In this document: piece by piece, positions 55,811 to 63,408 of the stretch
How the letters are laid out: the number at the start of each line of letters is the position of its first letter
Position numbering within the stretch: the first letter of the stretch is position 1
Origin: JAOUEA01 sp963825685
Lineage (GTDB): Bacteria > Actinomycetota > UBA4738 > HRBIN12
DNA length: 64,000 nucleotides
Reading direction: 5' to 3'
Assembly: GCA_963825685.1 (NCBI GenBank)
Contig: CAWGUD010000018.1
Location: 124,001-188,000 of the forward strand
Notes under the pieces: model-generated
What the model was told of the DNA's origin: nothing
The model's input: the letters and a program-made list of their open reading frames with translations, nothing else
Databases searched by the model: none
Position numbers and translations under genes: made by a program

Positions 55811-56602
55811 ATGCGACCGACCGATGGCGCCGCGCGGGTGGTGCGGGTCCTCGAGGCGCTCGGGCTCGCGCCCGAGGGGCTCGGGGTCTCCGACCTCGCG
55901 CGCGTGCTCGACGTGCACCGCTCGACCGCCTCGCGCCTGCTCGGCACCCTGGCGGCGAACGGCATGGTCGAGCGCGACGCGATCAGCCAGCGCTACCGGC
56001 TCGGCGCTCGCATGGTGGGGCTCGCGGCCACGGCAGTCGCCCGCATGCCGGTGGTCAGCCAGGCTCGGCCCGAGCTCGAACAGCTCTCGACGGCGACCTC
56101 GGAGACCGTCAACCTGGCGATCCGCGACGGGTTCCACGTGGTCTACGTCGACCAGGTGACCCCCGCGGCAACGGTCGTGATGGCGAGCTGGGTCGGGCGC
56201 CGCAGCCCCGTGCACGCGAGCTCGAGCGGCAAGGTGCTCCTCGCCTTCGGGGATCCCCGTTCGCGACGGAGCGTGCTGCGACGCTCCCTCGAGGCGATCA
56301 CCGATCGCACGATCACGGACCCCCGACGACTGGAGCGCGCACTCGACGAGGTGCGACGACGCGGCTACGCGTCGAGCTCGGGTGAGCTCGAGGAAGGGCT
56401 CGTGACGGTCGCCGCCCCGGTGCTCGTCGACGGACGAGCCGTCGCGGCCGTGAGCATCTCGGGCCCCGCCTACCGCCTGCCAAGCCGGGATCTGCCGGGG
56501 CTCGGGCGTCGCATGACGGAGTCCGCCGCTGCGGTCGCCCACCGCATGACGGGGCGCACCAGCTCGCACCCGGCGGGCACCCGCGGGCCCGGTGTCACAT
56601 GA
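55811..56602 (+). CDS. IclR-family transcriptional regulator
   Basis: 263 residues. N-terminal winged helix: APEGLGVSDLARVLDVHRST and SRLLGTLAANGMVERDAISQ. The C-terminal GAF-like effector domain includes VVYVDQVTPAATVVMASWVG and SPVHASSSGKVLLAFG, ending VDGRAVAAVSISGPAYRLPS. Divergent from the PHP-IMPase-ABC operon, so it probably controls that operon through its ligand. Intact. Confidence 0.92.
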   Translation: MRPTDGAARVVRVLEALGLAPEGLGVSDLARVLDVHRSTASRLLGTLAANGMVERDAISQRYRLGARMVGLAATAVARMPVVSQARPELEQLSTATSETVNLAIRDGFHVVYVDQVTPAATVVMASWVGRRSPVHASSSGKVLLAFGDPRSRRSVLRRSLEAITDRTITDPRRLERALDEVRRRGYASSSGELEEGLVTVAAPVLVDGRAVAAVSISGPAYRLPSRDLPGLGRRMTESAAAVAHRMTGRTSSHPAGTRGPGVT

Positions 56603-56630
56603 CGTCGCACCTGGCAGGTATCCTTGCGCC

Positions 56631-56864
56631 GTGGCGACCTACGAGTACATCTGCCTCGGGTGCGAGCAGCCGTTCGAACAGCGACGTTCGATGAACGCCG
56701 CGGTCGACACCGCGCTGGCATGCCCGTCGTGCGGCAGCGAGCGGGTGCGACGCCGCTTCTCGGTGTTCTCGGCGGGCACCGCCCCGGCGGGCGGCTTCGC
56801 CGGCCCGGCGCCGTCGGCCGGCGGCGGGTGCTGCGGTGGCGGCGGCTGCGCCTGCGGCGGCTGA
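56631..56864 (+). CDS. FmdB/zinc-ribbon family regulatory protein
   Basis: 77 residues from GTG 56631. ATYEYICLGCEQPFEQRRSM and ALACPSCGSERVRRRFSVFS give the CxxC...CxxC zinc ribbon of the FmdB family. The C-terminal tail is Gly-rich with CC and CxC (CCGGGGCACGG), as in many actinobacterial members. Function unknown; named after a putative regulator of formamidase genes. Confidence 0.9.
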   Translation: MATYEYICLGCEQPFEQRRSMNAAVDTALACPSCGSERVRRRFSVFSAGTAPAGGFAGPAPSAGGGCCGGGGCACGG

Positions 56865-56929
56865 TCGCTCCCGAGCGAGGGGCAAGCCTTCGGAAGCGTC
56901 CTGCCCGGCCCTGACCTAGGCTCGTCCGC

Positions 56930-57362
56930 ATGGACGCGATGGCCCTCGACTTCTGGCTCGGCGAGTGGGATTGCGCCTGGGACGGTGGGCACGGCACGAA
57001 CTCGATCACCCGCGAGCTCGACGACGCGGTCGTGCTCGAGCGGTTCGAGGCCCGAGCACCCGAGGCGTTCCGCGGCATGAGCGTCTCGGTCTACGACGAA
57101 CACGCAGGGTGGCGTCAGACCTGGGTCGATTCGAACGGGAGCTACTGGCACCTCGTCGGCGCCATCCTCGGCGACGGCAGTCCTGTCGTTCGGCACCCCG
57201 ACCCCCGTCGACGCCGAGCACGTGTTCAAGCGCATGGTCTTCTCGAGCGTGGAACGCGACCGCTTCGACTGGCGCTGGGAGTCCTCACCGACCGGCGATA
57301 CGTGGAAGGAGCGCTGGGCGATCCGCTATACGCGACGGGTCTCGCGCCCTACTTCAGCCTGA
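56930..57362 (+). CDS. DUF1579-like lipocalin-fold protein (frameshifted)
   Basis: FWLGEWDCAWDGGHGTNSIT and FRGMSVSVYDEHAGWRQTWV are the barrel strands of the DUF1579/THAP4-like family. After AILGDGS a shift near 57178 moves to LSFGTPTPVDAEHVFKRMVF and SSPTGDTWKERWAIRYTR, ending at TGA 57360-57362. About 144 residues. Overlaps the DUF2292 gene convergently by 14 bp. Possible small-ligand binding; no function assigned. Confidence 0.75.
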
Positions 57363-57576
57363 TCTTCTCCGACGTCTCGACCTGGATCACCTTGCCGTCC
57401 TGCAGCACGAGCACGACGGTGCCGTATGCGATGCCGCCCAGCAGATCGTGCACGTGCAGCAGCAGCTCGCGCTGCTCGGGTGAGAGCCCCGCGAAGCGGA
57501 GCACCTCGGTCGGGATCTCGCGATCCGAGGAACCGTCGTCGCCGTCCACGACCCGCAGCGGCACGCTCGCGATCAC
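57349..57576 (-). CDS. DUF2292 (YezD-like) small protein 1
   Basis: 75 residues from GTG 57576, whose GTGA overlaps the cysA stop. AYGTVVLVLQDGKVIQVETS is the DUF2292 core, followed by EKIRLK. A paralogue with the same core sits at 63192-63398 beside the other sulfur-import genes. DUF2292 proteins are recurrently near sulfur-assimilation genes, which fits this site; biochemical role unknown. Confidence 0.88.
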   Translation of the reverse strand: MIASVPLRVVDGDDGSSDREIPTEVLRFAGLSPEQRELLLHVHDLLGGIAYGTVVLVLQDGKVIQVETSEKIRLK

Positions 57577-58658
57577 TCCCCGGCCGTGGCCTCGCCGTGA
57601 TCGAACGCCTTGGGGTTGCGCAGGTCGACGCTCACGAGGTCGCCCTCCGAGGCGCCGGCGAGATCGGACTGCGGCACGTGCGCGACCAGGGTGTGGTTCC
57701 CGTCGCCGTCGAGCCGGATCGTGAGTCGCGCGAGCCAACCGAGCGACGAGATCCGCTCGACCCGACCGATCGCGAGCGGCGCGCCGTCGGGCCCGTGGCC
57801 GTTCGCACCCTTGGGCGTCACCCGCACATCGTGGGGCCGCACGAACGCCGTGGCTGCCGACCCTTCCTCGAGGTGTCCTGCCCCCGGGACCCGCAGAGCC
57901 CCGAGGTGGACGTGGCCATCCTCGACGACACCGTGCAAGACGTTCGCCGAACCGACGAAGCCGGCGACGAAGGGGGTCTGCGGATCGTCGTAGATCTCGC
58001 TGGGGGAGCCCACCTGCTGCATGCGGCCCTCATGCATCACGACGATCTGGTTCGCAAGCTCGAGCGCCTCTTCCTGGTCGTGGGTCACCAGCAGGCTCGT
58101 CACGCCGAGCTCGCGATGGAGCTCGTCGAGCCACTGACGAAGATCTTGGCGGACCTTCGCGTCGAGCGCACCGAACGGCTCGTCGAGCAGCAGCACCTCG
58201 GGCCGTGGGGCCAGCGCTCGGGCCAGCGCCACCCGCTGGCGCTGCCCGCCCGAGAGCTGGTCGGGGTAGCGCTTCGCGAAGTGCGTGAGCTGCACGAGCT
58301 CGAGTAGCTCGTCGACGCGCGCCTTGCGATCGGATCTCGCCTGCTTGCGCACGGCGAGCCCGAACTCCACGTTCTGGGCCACCGTCATGTGCCGGAACAA
58401 CGCGTAGTGCTGGAACACGAACCCGACGCGACGCTCCTGCACGCTCTTGGGCGTGAGTTCGACGTCGCCGAGCCAGATGCGTCCTTCGTTGGGGTTCTCC
58501 AGCCCCGCGATCATGCGCAGGACGGTGCTCTTACCCGACCCCGACGGCCCGAGCAGCGCGGTGATCGCGCCGCCGGGGGCCGTGAACGACACGTCGCGCA
58601 CGGCCTCGAACGAGCCGAACCGTTTGGTGAGCTGCTCCACCACGATCGGCGTGCTCAT
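57573..58658 (-). CDS. cysA: Sulfate/thiosulfate ABC importer ATP-binding protein
   Basis: 361 residues. Walker A LLGPSGSGKSTVLRMIAGLE, signature LSGGQRQRVALARAL, Walker B VLLLDEPFGALDAKVRQDLR, H-loop LLVTHDQEEALELANQIV, and a C-terminal TOBE/regulatory domain (about 245-361). The start ATGA overlaps cysW. With CysW, CysT and the binding protein it forms the complete sulfate importer; the order binding protein, cysT, cysW, cysA is the usual one. Confidence 0.95.
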   Translation of the reverse strand: MSTPIVVEQLTKRFGSFEAVRDVSFTAPGGAITALLGPSGSGKSTVLRMIAGLENPNEGRIWLGDVELTPKSVQERRVGFVFQHYALFRHMTVAQNVEFGLAVRKQARSDRKARVDELLELVQLTHFAKRYPDQLSGGQRQRVALARALAPRPEVLLLDEPFGALDAKVRQDLRQWLDELHRELGVTSLLVTHDQEEALELANQIVVMHEGRMQQVGSPSEIYDDPQTPFVAGFVGSANVLHGVVEDGHVHLGALRVPGAGHLEEGSAATAFVRPHDVRVTPKGANGHGPDGAPLAIGRVERISSLGWLARLTIRLDGDGNHTLVAHVPQSDLAGASEGDLVSVDLRNPKAFDHGEATAGE

Positions 58659-59512
58659 GTGCGTACCTTCCTTCCTTCGATGCGATGGCGTGCCGTCTCG
58701 ATGCCGACGAGCAGCACGATCGAGACGGCGGCGAGCGTGAGGGCGACGATGTACGCCTCGGCCTCCTGACGTTCCTCGATCGCCGTGAAGATGAACAGGG
58801 TGGCCGTCTCAGTCTTGCCTTTGATCAAGCCGCTCACGATGAGCACGGCGCCGATCTCGCCGATCGAGCGAGCGATCGTGAGCGCGACGCCGTAGAGGAT
58901 GCCCCAACGGATGTTCGGCAGGGTCACCTTGCGCCAGGTCTGCAGGATCGAGGCGCCGAGCGTGCGGGCGGCATCCTCCTCGTCCTTGCCGATCTCCTCG
59001 AGCACCGGCACGACCTCGCGGATCGTGAACGGGATGCAGATGAAGATCGTCACGAGCACCATCGACGGCACTGCGAAGATCACCTGGACGCCACGGGCTT
59101 CGAAGAACGGCTCGAGCCACCCGCCGAACCCGAACAGGATCACGGCTGCGAGCCCGACGGTGACCGGGGAGAGGGCGAACGGCAGGTCGACGAGCGCGTT
59201 CAGCAGCGACTTGCCGACGAAGCGCTGGCGTACGAGCACCCACGCGGTGATCACGCCGAAGAACGTCGTCACCACCACCGTGATCACGGTGATCACCCCG
59301 GTGAGGAAGAACGCGTGCTGCACGTCGGGCCTCGAGAAGGTCTCGACCACCTTCGACCAGCCGGGTTTCAGCGCGGTGTACACGATGCCCGCGAGGGGCA
59401 GCAGCAGCAGGACGCCGACGTATACGAGGCACACGCCGACGATCAGGCTGCGCACGAGGCGCCGGCGACCGCTGCCCGGAAGGGAGACGGGGGGCTGGGA
59501 GGGGGTCCTCAT
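58655..59512 (-). CDS. cysW: Sulfate ABC importer permease CysW
   Basis: 285 residues, six membrane segments: LIVGVCLVYVGVLLLLPLAG, AFFLTGVITVITVVVTTFFG, PFALSPVTVGLAAVILFGFG. The EAA-loop region is GKDEEDAARTLGASILQTWR with RKVTLPNIRWGILYG. Start overlaps cysT by 4 bases and stop overlaps cysA. Intact. Confidence 0.94.
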   Translation of the reverse strand: MRTPSQPPVSLPGSGRRRLVRSLIVGVCLVYVGVLLLLPLAGIVYTALKPGWSKVVETFSRPDVQHAFFLTGVITVITVVVTTFFGVITAWVLVRQRFVGKSLLNALVDLPFALSPVTVGLAAVILFGFGGWLEPFFEARGVQVIFAVPSMVLVTIFICIPFTIREVVPVLEEIGKDEEDAARTLGASILQTWRKVTLPNIRWGILYGVALTIARSIGEIGAVLIVSGLIKGKTETATLFIFTAIEERQEAEAYIVALTLAAVSIVLLVGIETARHRIEGRKVRT

Positions 59513-60372
59513 GCGTCGTCCTCCTTCCGTCTCAGGAGGCGAGCGGTCACCAGCACGAGCACGAACGAGAGGCTGAACAGCAACGTCGCGACCGCCGCCG
59601 CCTCGATCGGGCGGAACTGGTTCGCGAGCTGGAAGATGAAGACCGGCGCGGTGAGCGTCTCCCCCGCCCGGTTGCCGGCGACGAGCACGACGCTGCCGAA
59701 CTCGCCGAGGCAGCGAGCGAACGTCAGCAGGGTGCCGCCGACGATCGCGACCCGGATCGCCGGGAAGACGACCTTGCGGAACGTCGTGAACGCGCTCGCG
59801 CCGAGGGTGGATGCGGCTTCCTCCTCGGCGTCGTCGAGCTCCTGCAGCACGGGCTGCACGCTGCGCACCACGAAGGGCAACGTCACGACGAGGAGCGCGA
59901 GCATGATCGCGATCGGCGTGAAGATCACCTGGATGCCGAGCTCGTCGAGGAAGCTCGCGATCGGCGAGCCGGGGCCGAACAGTGCACGGAGCATCACGCC
60001 GGTGACGAGCGTGGGGATCGCAAGCGGCAGGTCCACCACGGCGGATAGGAGCCGCTTGCCGGGGAACGTGTACCGCACGAGTACGTAGGCGAGCATCGTG
60101 CCCATCACCGCGTTGATCAGCGCGGCGAGCGTGGACGTCCAGAGCGTGAGGCGGATCGCCGCCGTGGCGCCTGGGATCGCGAGCGCGGTCCGCAGCCCTT
60201 CGAGCCCCTCGCTGAAGCCCTTCGTGATCACCGCGATCACGGGGAGCGCGACCATCGCGCCGAGGTAGACGAGAGCGACACCGCGCAGCGTGTATCGCCG
60301 CAGCCGTGCAGCTGACCGCGGAGAGAGCCGGGTCCGACTGCGTTCGATCGTGATCTGCGCGGTGTCGCTCAT
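59509..60372 (-). CDS. cysT: Sulfate ABC importer permease CysT/CysU
   Basis: 287 residues: RYTLRGVALVYLGAMVALPV, VVDLPLAIPTLVTGVMLRAL, IAIMLALLVVTLPFVVRSV, and EAA loop LDDAEEEAASTLGASAFTTF with RKVVFPAIRVAIVGG. Six membrane segments. It follows the sulfate-binding protein by 37 bp and overlaps cysW. Intact. Confidence 0.94.
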   Translation of the reverse strand: MSDTAQITIERSRTRLSPRSAARLRRYTLRGVALVYLGAMVALPVIAVITKGFSEGLEGLRTALAIPGATAAIRLTLWTSTLAALINAVMGTMLAYVLVRYTFPGKRLLSAVVDLPLAIPTLVTGVMLRALFGPGSPIASFLDELGIQVIFTPIAIMLALLVVTLPFVVRSVQPVLQELDDAEEEAASTLGASAFTTFRKVVFPAIRVAIVGGTLLTFARCLGEFGSVVLVAGNRAGETLTAPVFIFQLANQFRPIEAAAVATLLFSLSFVLVLVTARLLRRKEDDA

Positions 60373-60409
60373 CGTCGTCTCGTGGTCCTTCTGGTTCGGA
60401 CCGTCTCGG

Positions 60410-61509
60410 TCAGCCGGCGATCGCCTGGGTGACGATGCCGCTGTCGCTGAACAGTTCCTCGTTCAGGGCGTCCCAGCCGCCGATCTCGTCGACCGTGAAC
60501 AGGTCCTCGATCGGCGGGAACTGACCGCCGCCCTTCTGGGCTTCCTTCTTGTCCGTCGAGCGCAGGAAGCCTGTGTCGGTGAAGATCTCCTTGGCCTCGT
60601 CGGAGTGCAGGTACTCGACGAACGCCTCGGCGACGTCACGGACGCAGTGCTCGTCGACCCACTGGTCCACGATCGCGACGGGGTTCTCGATCAGCACGGT
60701 CGACGGCGGGTAGACCGCCTCGTCGTCCAGACCCGCTTCCTGGGCCGTGAGCACCTCGTTCTCGTAGGTGATCGCGACGTCGCCGTTCCCGGCCTCGAAG
60801 TTCTGGATCGAGTCGCGGGCGTTCTTGTCGAACACGATCACGTTCGACAGCACGTCCTGCATGAGGGTCGTCGCGCCAGCCGTGTCGTCGGCCGTCACGC
60901 CGGCGTAGCCGCGAAGCGCCGCCCCCCACAGGGAGACGAGGTTCCAGCGCGCGCCGCCGCTCGAAGCAGGGTCGGGCGTGAGGATCTCGACGCCATCGGC
61001 CGCGACGTCGTTCCAGTCCTGGATGCCGAGTGGGTTGCCCGGCCGCACGTCGAAGACCACGACCGAGGTGGACACCATGCCCTTGTCGGGCGCGTCGGTC
61101 CAGTCGCTCGTGATCAGTCCGGCGTCGGCGATCTGGTCGACATCGGGAGCGAGCGAGAGGGCGACCACATCGGCCTCGTAGCCGGCGATCACGTTCGCCG
61201 CCTGCGTGGTCGAGCCCGCGTAGGACTCCTGGAAGATCACGTTCTGGTCGTCGTGCTCTTCCTTCCACTTCGACACGAAGGCCGGGATGATCTTGCCGTA
61301 GGCCTCGCGGGGCGTGCTGTACGCGGCGAAGTTGATCACGGGGTCTCCGGCGGCGTGCAAGGACCGCCGGCCGCCGACGACTCGGTGTCGCCGCCGCCCG
61401 AGTCGGACGAGCAGGCTGCGAGGATCGCGATAGGAACGAGCGCGAGCGCGACGGGTCGCGCCCAGCGACGAGCGGACGCGCCGTGGCGCCGCCGTGAGAG
61501 GGAGAACAT
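60410..61509 (-). CDS. Sulfate-binding lipoprotein of the CysTWA importer (frameshifted)
   Basis: From ATG 61509 a lipoprotein signal peptide reads WARPVALALVPIAILAACSS (lipobox LAAC). After a shift near 61362 the mature protein continues LHAAGDPVINFAAYSTPREA, with VIFQESYAGSTTQAANVIAG, DVVALSLAPDVDQIADAGL, SSGGARWNLVSLWGAALRGY and GNGDVAITYENEVLTAQEAG, the sulfate-coordinating segments of Sbp/CysP. About 366 residues. First gene of the operon; preceded by a structured leader. Confidence 0.92.
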
Positions 61510-61537
61510 CGGAGCTCCTTTCGATGACCGGCCAAGA

Positions 61538-61700
61538 TGCCGGGGCCTGGGTGCTCGGCCTCCGGTGGTCCGGTCAACCGAAAGGGTCTGTGCGGCCGAT
61601 CTCGATGCTGCAGATCGGTCGGCCTTTCGAGTGCAACGCCTCCGGGTGCTCCGGTCGGCGTGACGTGTAGAGAAGTACTTGCTCGGTGCGGGAGTGTCAA
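61538..61700 (-). promoter_or_regulatory. Structured leader of the sulfate importer operon with two copies of a shared motif
   Basis: Reading minus: a perfect -35 TTGACA (61700-61695) with only a weak -10; then GACCGGAGCACCCGGAGGC (within 61659-61638); then a two-part hairpin (CGAAAGG 61629-61623 with CCTTTCG 61585-61579, inner AGATCGG pair 61618-61612 with 61602-61596); then GACCGGACCACCGGAGGC (within 61578-61557), 48 bases before the ATG. The last copy matches the copy in the divergent permease leader at 17 of 18 positions. A sulfur-responsive riboswitch or operator is possible; I could not match a known riboswitch class. Confidence 0.5.
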
Positions 61701-61774
61701 GGAGATCCGGCAGACTCAGGCCTTCCCGCCACGAGAATGCAACACAAGTCCGATGCCTCTAGGCCCGATGGCCG

Positions 61775-61804
61775 TTGACCCTCCCCCGACCGCGGCGGTA
61801 CCCT
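61775..61804 (+). promoter_or_regulatory. Candidate promoter of the Na/Pi-like permease
   Basis: TTGACC (61775-61780), 18-bp spacer, TACCCT (61799-61804). The transcript would begin about six bases before the GACCGGACAACCGGAGGC motif, the same geometry as in the opposite leader. Confidence 0.4.
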
Positions 61805-61816
61805 CGACCTGCAGCT

Positions 61817-61884
61817 GACCGGACAACCGGAGGCCGCAACGCATCGGGGGAACATCGGTTCCCGCATCGCGTTGCGGCCGTTTT
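61817..61884 (+). terminator. Leader motif overlapping an attenuator-like hairpin
   Basis: GACCGGACAACCGGAGGC (61817-61834) is followed, with a 3-base overlap, by an 11-bp perfect stem (61832-61842 with 61869-61879) that encloses a second hairpin (GGGAAC with GTTCCC) and ends GTTTT (61880-61884). The ATG is 23 bases further. A strong hairpin and U-run before a start codon fits an intrinsic attenuator whose left arm competes with the motif. Confidence 0.6.
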
Positions 61885-61906
61885 CGTCTCAGGAGAGAGC
61901 CTGACG

Positions 61907-63155
61907 ATGGCCAAACGTTCCAAGGAGCTCGAACGCGACCTCGAGAAGGAAGCGCAGCTGGTCGAGATCGACGGCGAGTTCTGCGTGCCGGTCGAGGCGA
62001 ACCAGGCTCGATACCTCATCGACTGGGGGCCGTTCGAGGCACCACGCTCTCCCTGGGATATCGCGAGGAAGCTGCTCCTCTTCCTGCCCGCGATGTTCCT
62101 GTTCATCCTCGCCGTGCAGCTGATGAAGGAAGGCGCGGCCGCGGTCGGGCCGCAGATCGAGGGGCAGTTCCCGTTCGCGAACGGGGTCTCGTCGCTCGGC
62201 GCCGGCTGGCTCGGGGCCTACTTCGTGCTCTCGGGCTCACCGGTCGCCGCGACCGCGATCAGCCTCTTCGGGGCCGGCACGCTCACGAAGCTGCAGGCGT
62301 TCACGATGCTGTCGGGCTCGCGTCTCGGCGCCTCGTTCATCGTGCTGCTGACGGGGTTCCTGTACGCGACGAAGCAGGCGAAGGTGCAGATCGCGGCGGG
62401 AGCGTCGCAGGCCGACATCCGGCGTGGACGCAGCGACTCGATCGGCATCGGCATCCAGGCGATGACGATGACCGCGATCGTCTACCTGCCGGGCATGCTG
62501 ATCGGCTACGCGATCATCCGAGCCGGGTGGCTCGACGGCTTCGATCTGCACGCATCGGGCAAGCTCGACGCGGTGCTGGGCACGCTGTGGGGTCCGATCG
62601 TCGACTTCGTCTCGACGAACGGCGCCCGGGTGGTCGCTGTTCCTGATCGGCCTGGGCGTGATCCTCGTCTCGTTCAACCTGATCGATCGCGTGCTGCCCC
62701 ACGTCAGCAGCGACGCGACCGCGTCGAAGCGCGCAGCGTGGTTGAAGCACCCGTGGACGATGTTCTTCCTCGGCTGCATCGTCGCGACGCTGACGCTGTC
62801 GGTCTCGGTCGCGCTCACCGTGCTGGTGCCGCTCGCCGCCAAAGGGTTGATCAAACGGGAGGAGGCTCTCCCGTACATCATGGGCGCGAACATCACCACG
62901 CTCGCCGACACGCTGGTGGTCGCGATGCTGCAGCCCACGCCCGACGCGGCGCAGGTCGTGCTCGCCGAGGCCATCGGCGTGACGATCGTGTCCCTCGTGA
63001 TCCTCGCCTTCCTGTACAAGCCGGTGCAGCGGTCGGTGCTGCGACTCGACGACTACCTCGTCGCCAGCAACCGACGCCTCGCGCTCTTCGTCGGCACGCT
63101 CTTCCTGGCGCCGATCGCACTGCTCGCGACGGGGTTCTTCTACGCGACCTCGTGA
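61907..63155 (+). CDS. Na/Pi-cotransporter-like permease, probable sulfur-compound transporter (frameshifted)
   Basis: From ATG 61907: a soluble N-terminus (LEKEAQLVEIDGEFCVPVEA), then membrane segments LLLFLPAMFLFILAVQLMKE, LGAYFVLSGSPVAATAISLF, AFTMLSGSRLGASFIVLLTG and, after a shift near 62640, FLIGLGVILVSFNLIDRVLP, TLSVSVALTVLVPLAAKGLI and MGANITTLADTLVVAML. About 416 residues, 8-9 helices. The repeated loop pattern resembles PF02690 Na/Pi symporters. Position beside the sulfate operon, with the shared leader motif and DUF2292 downstream, suggests a sulfur-compound substrate; that is inference. Confidence 0.72.
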
Positions 63156-63191
63156 CCGAGGCGGCCGGAAGGACCGACGTACACTCCGACC

Positions 63192-63398
63192 GTGAGCGAC
63201 GACACCACGACCGGCGAAGACCCACAGGGCACCGCCGACGAGCGGTTCGCCGCACTCGAGCTCTCCGAAGACGAGCGCCTCGTGCTCGCGAAGGTCGCCG
63301 ACATCGTGCGGCGCATCAACTACGGCACCGTCGTCCTCGTGATCCAGGACGGCAAGGTCGTGCAGATCGAGATGGCCGAGAAGTTCCGGCTGCGATGA
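63192..63398 (+). CDS. DUF2292 (YezD-like) small protein 2
   Basis: 68 residues from GTG 63192. An acidic N-terminus (DDTTTGEDPQGTADERFAAL) leads into INYGTVVLVIQDGKVVQIEM and AEKFRLR, aligning with protein 1 at 57349 (GTVVLVLQDGKVIQVETS). 36 bp after the permease, 10 bp before the ATPase gene. Confidence 0.88.
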   Translation: MSDDTTTGEDPQGTADERFAALELSEDERLVLAKVADIVRRINYGTVVLVIQDGKVVQIEMAEKFRLR

Positions 63399-63408
63399 GG
63401 ACCCGTCG

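Noticed and set aside
61538..61700. SAM-I or SAM-IV riboswitch in the sulfate leader
   Set aside because: The conserved cores of these classes are not visible; only hairpins and the unrelated GACCGGA motif are present, so no known class is claimed.
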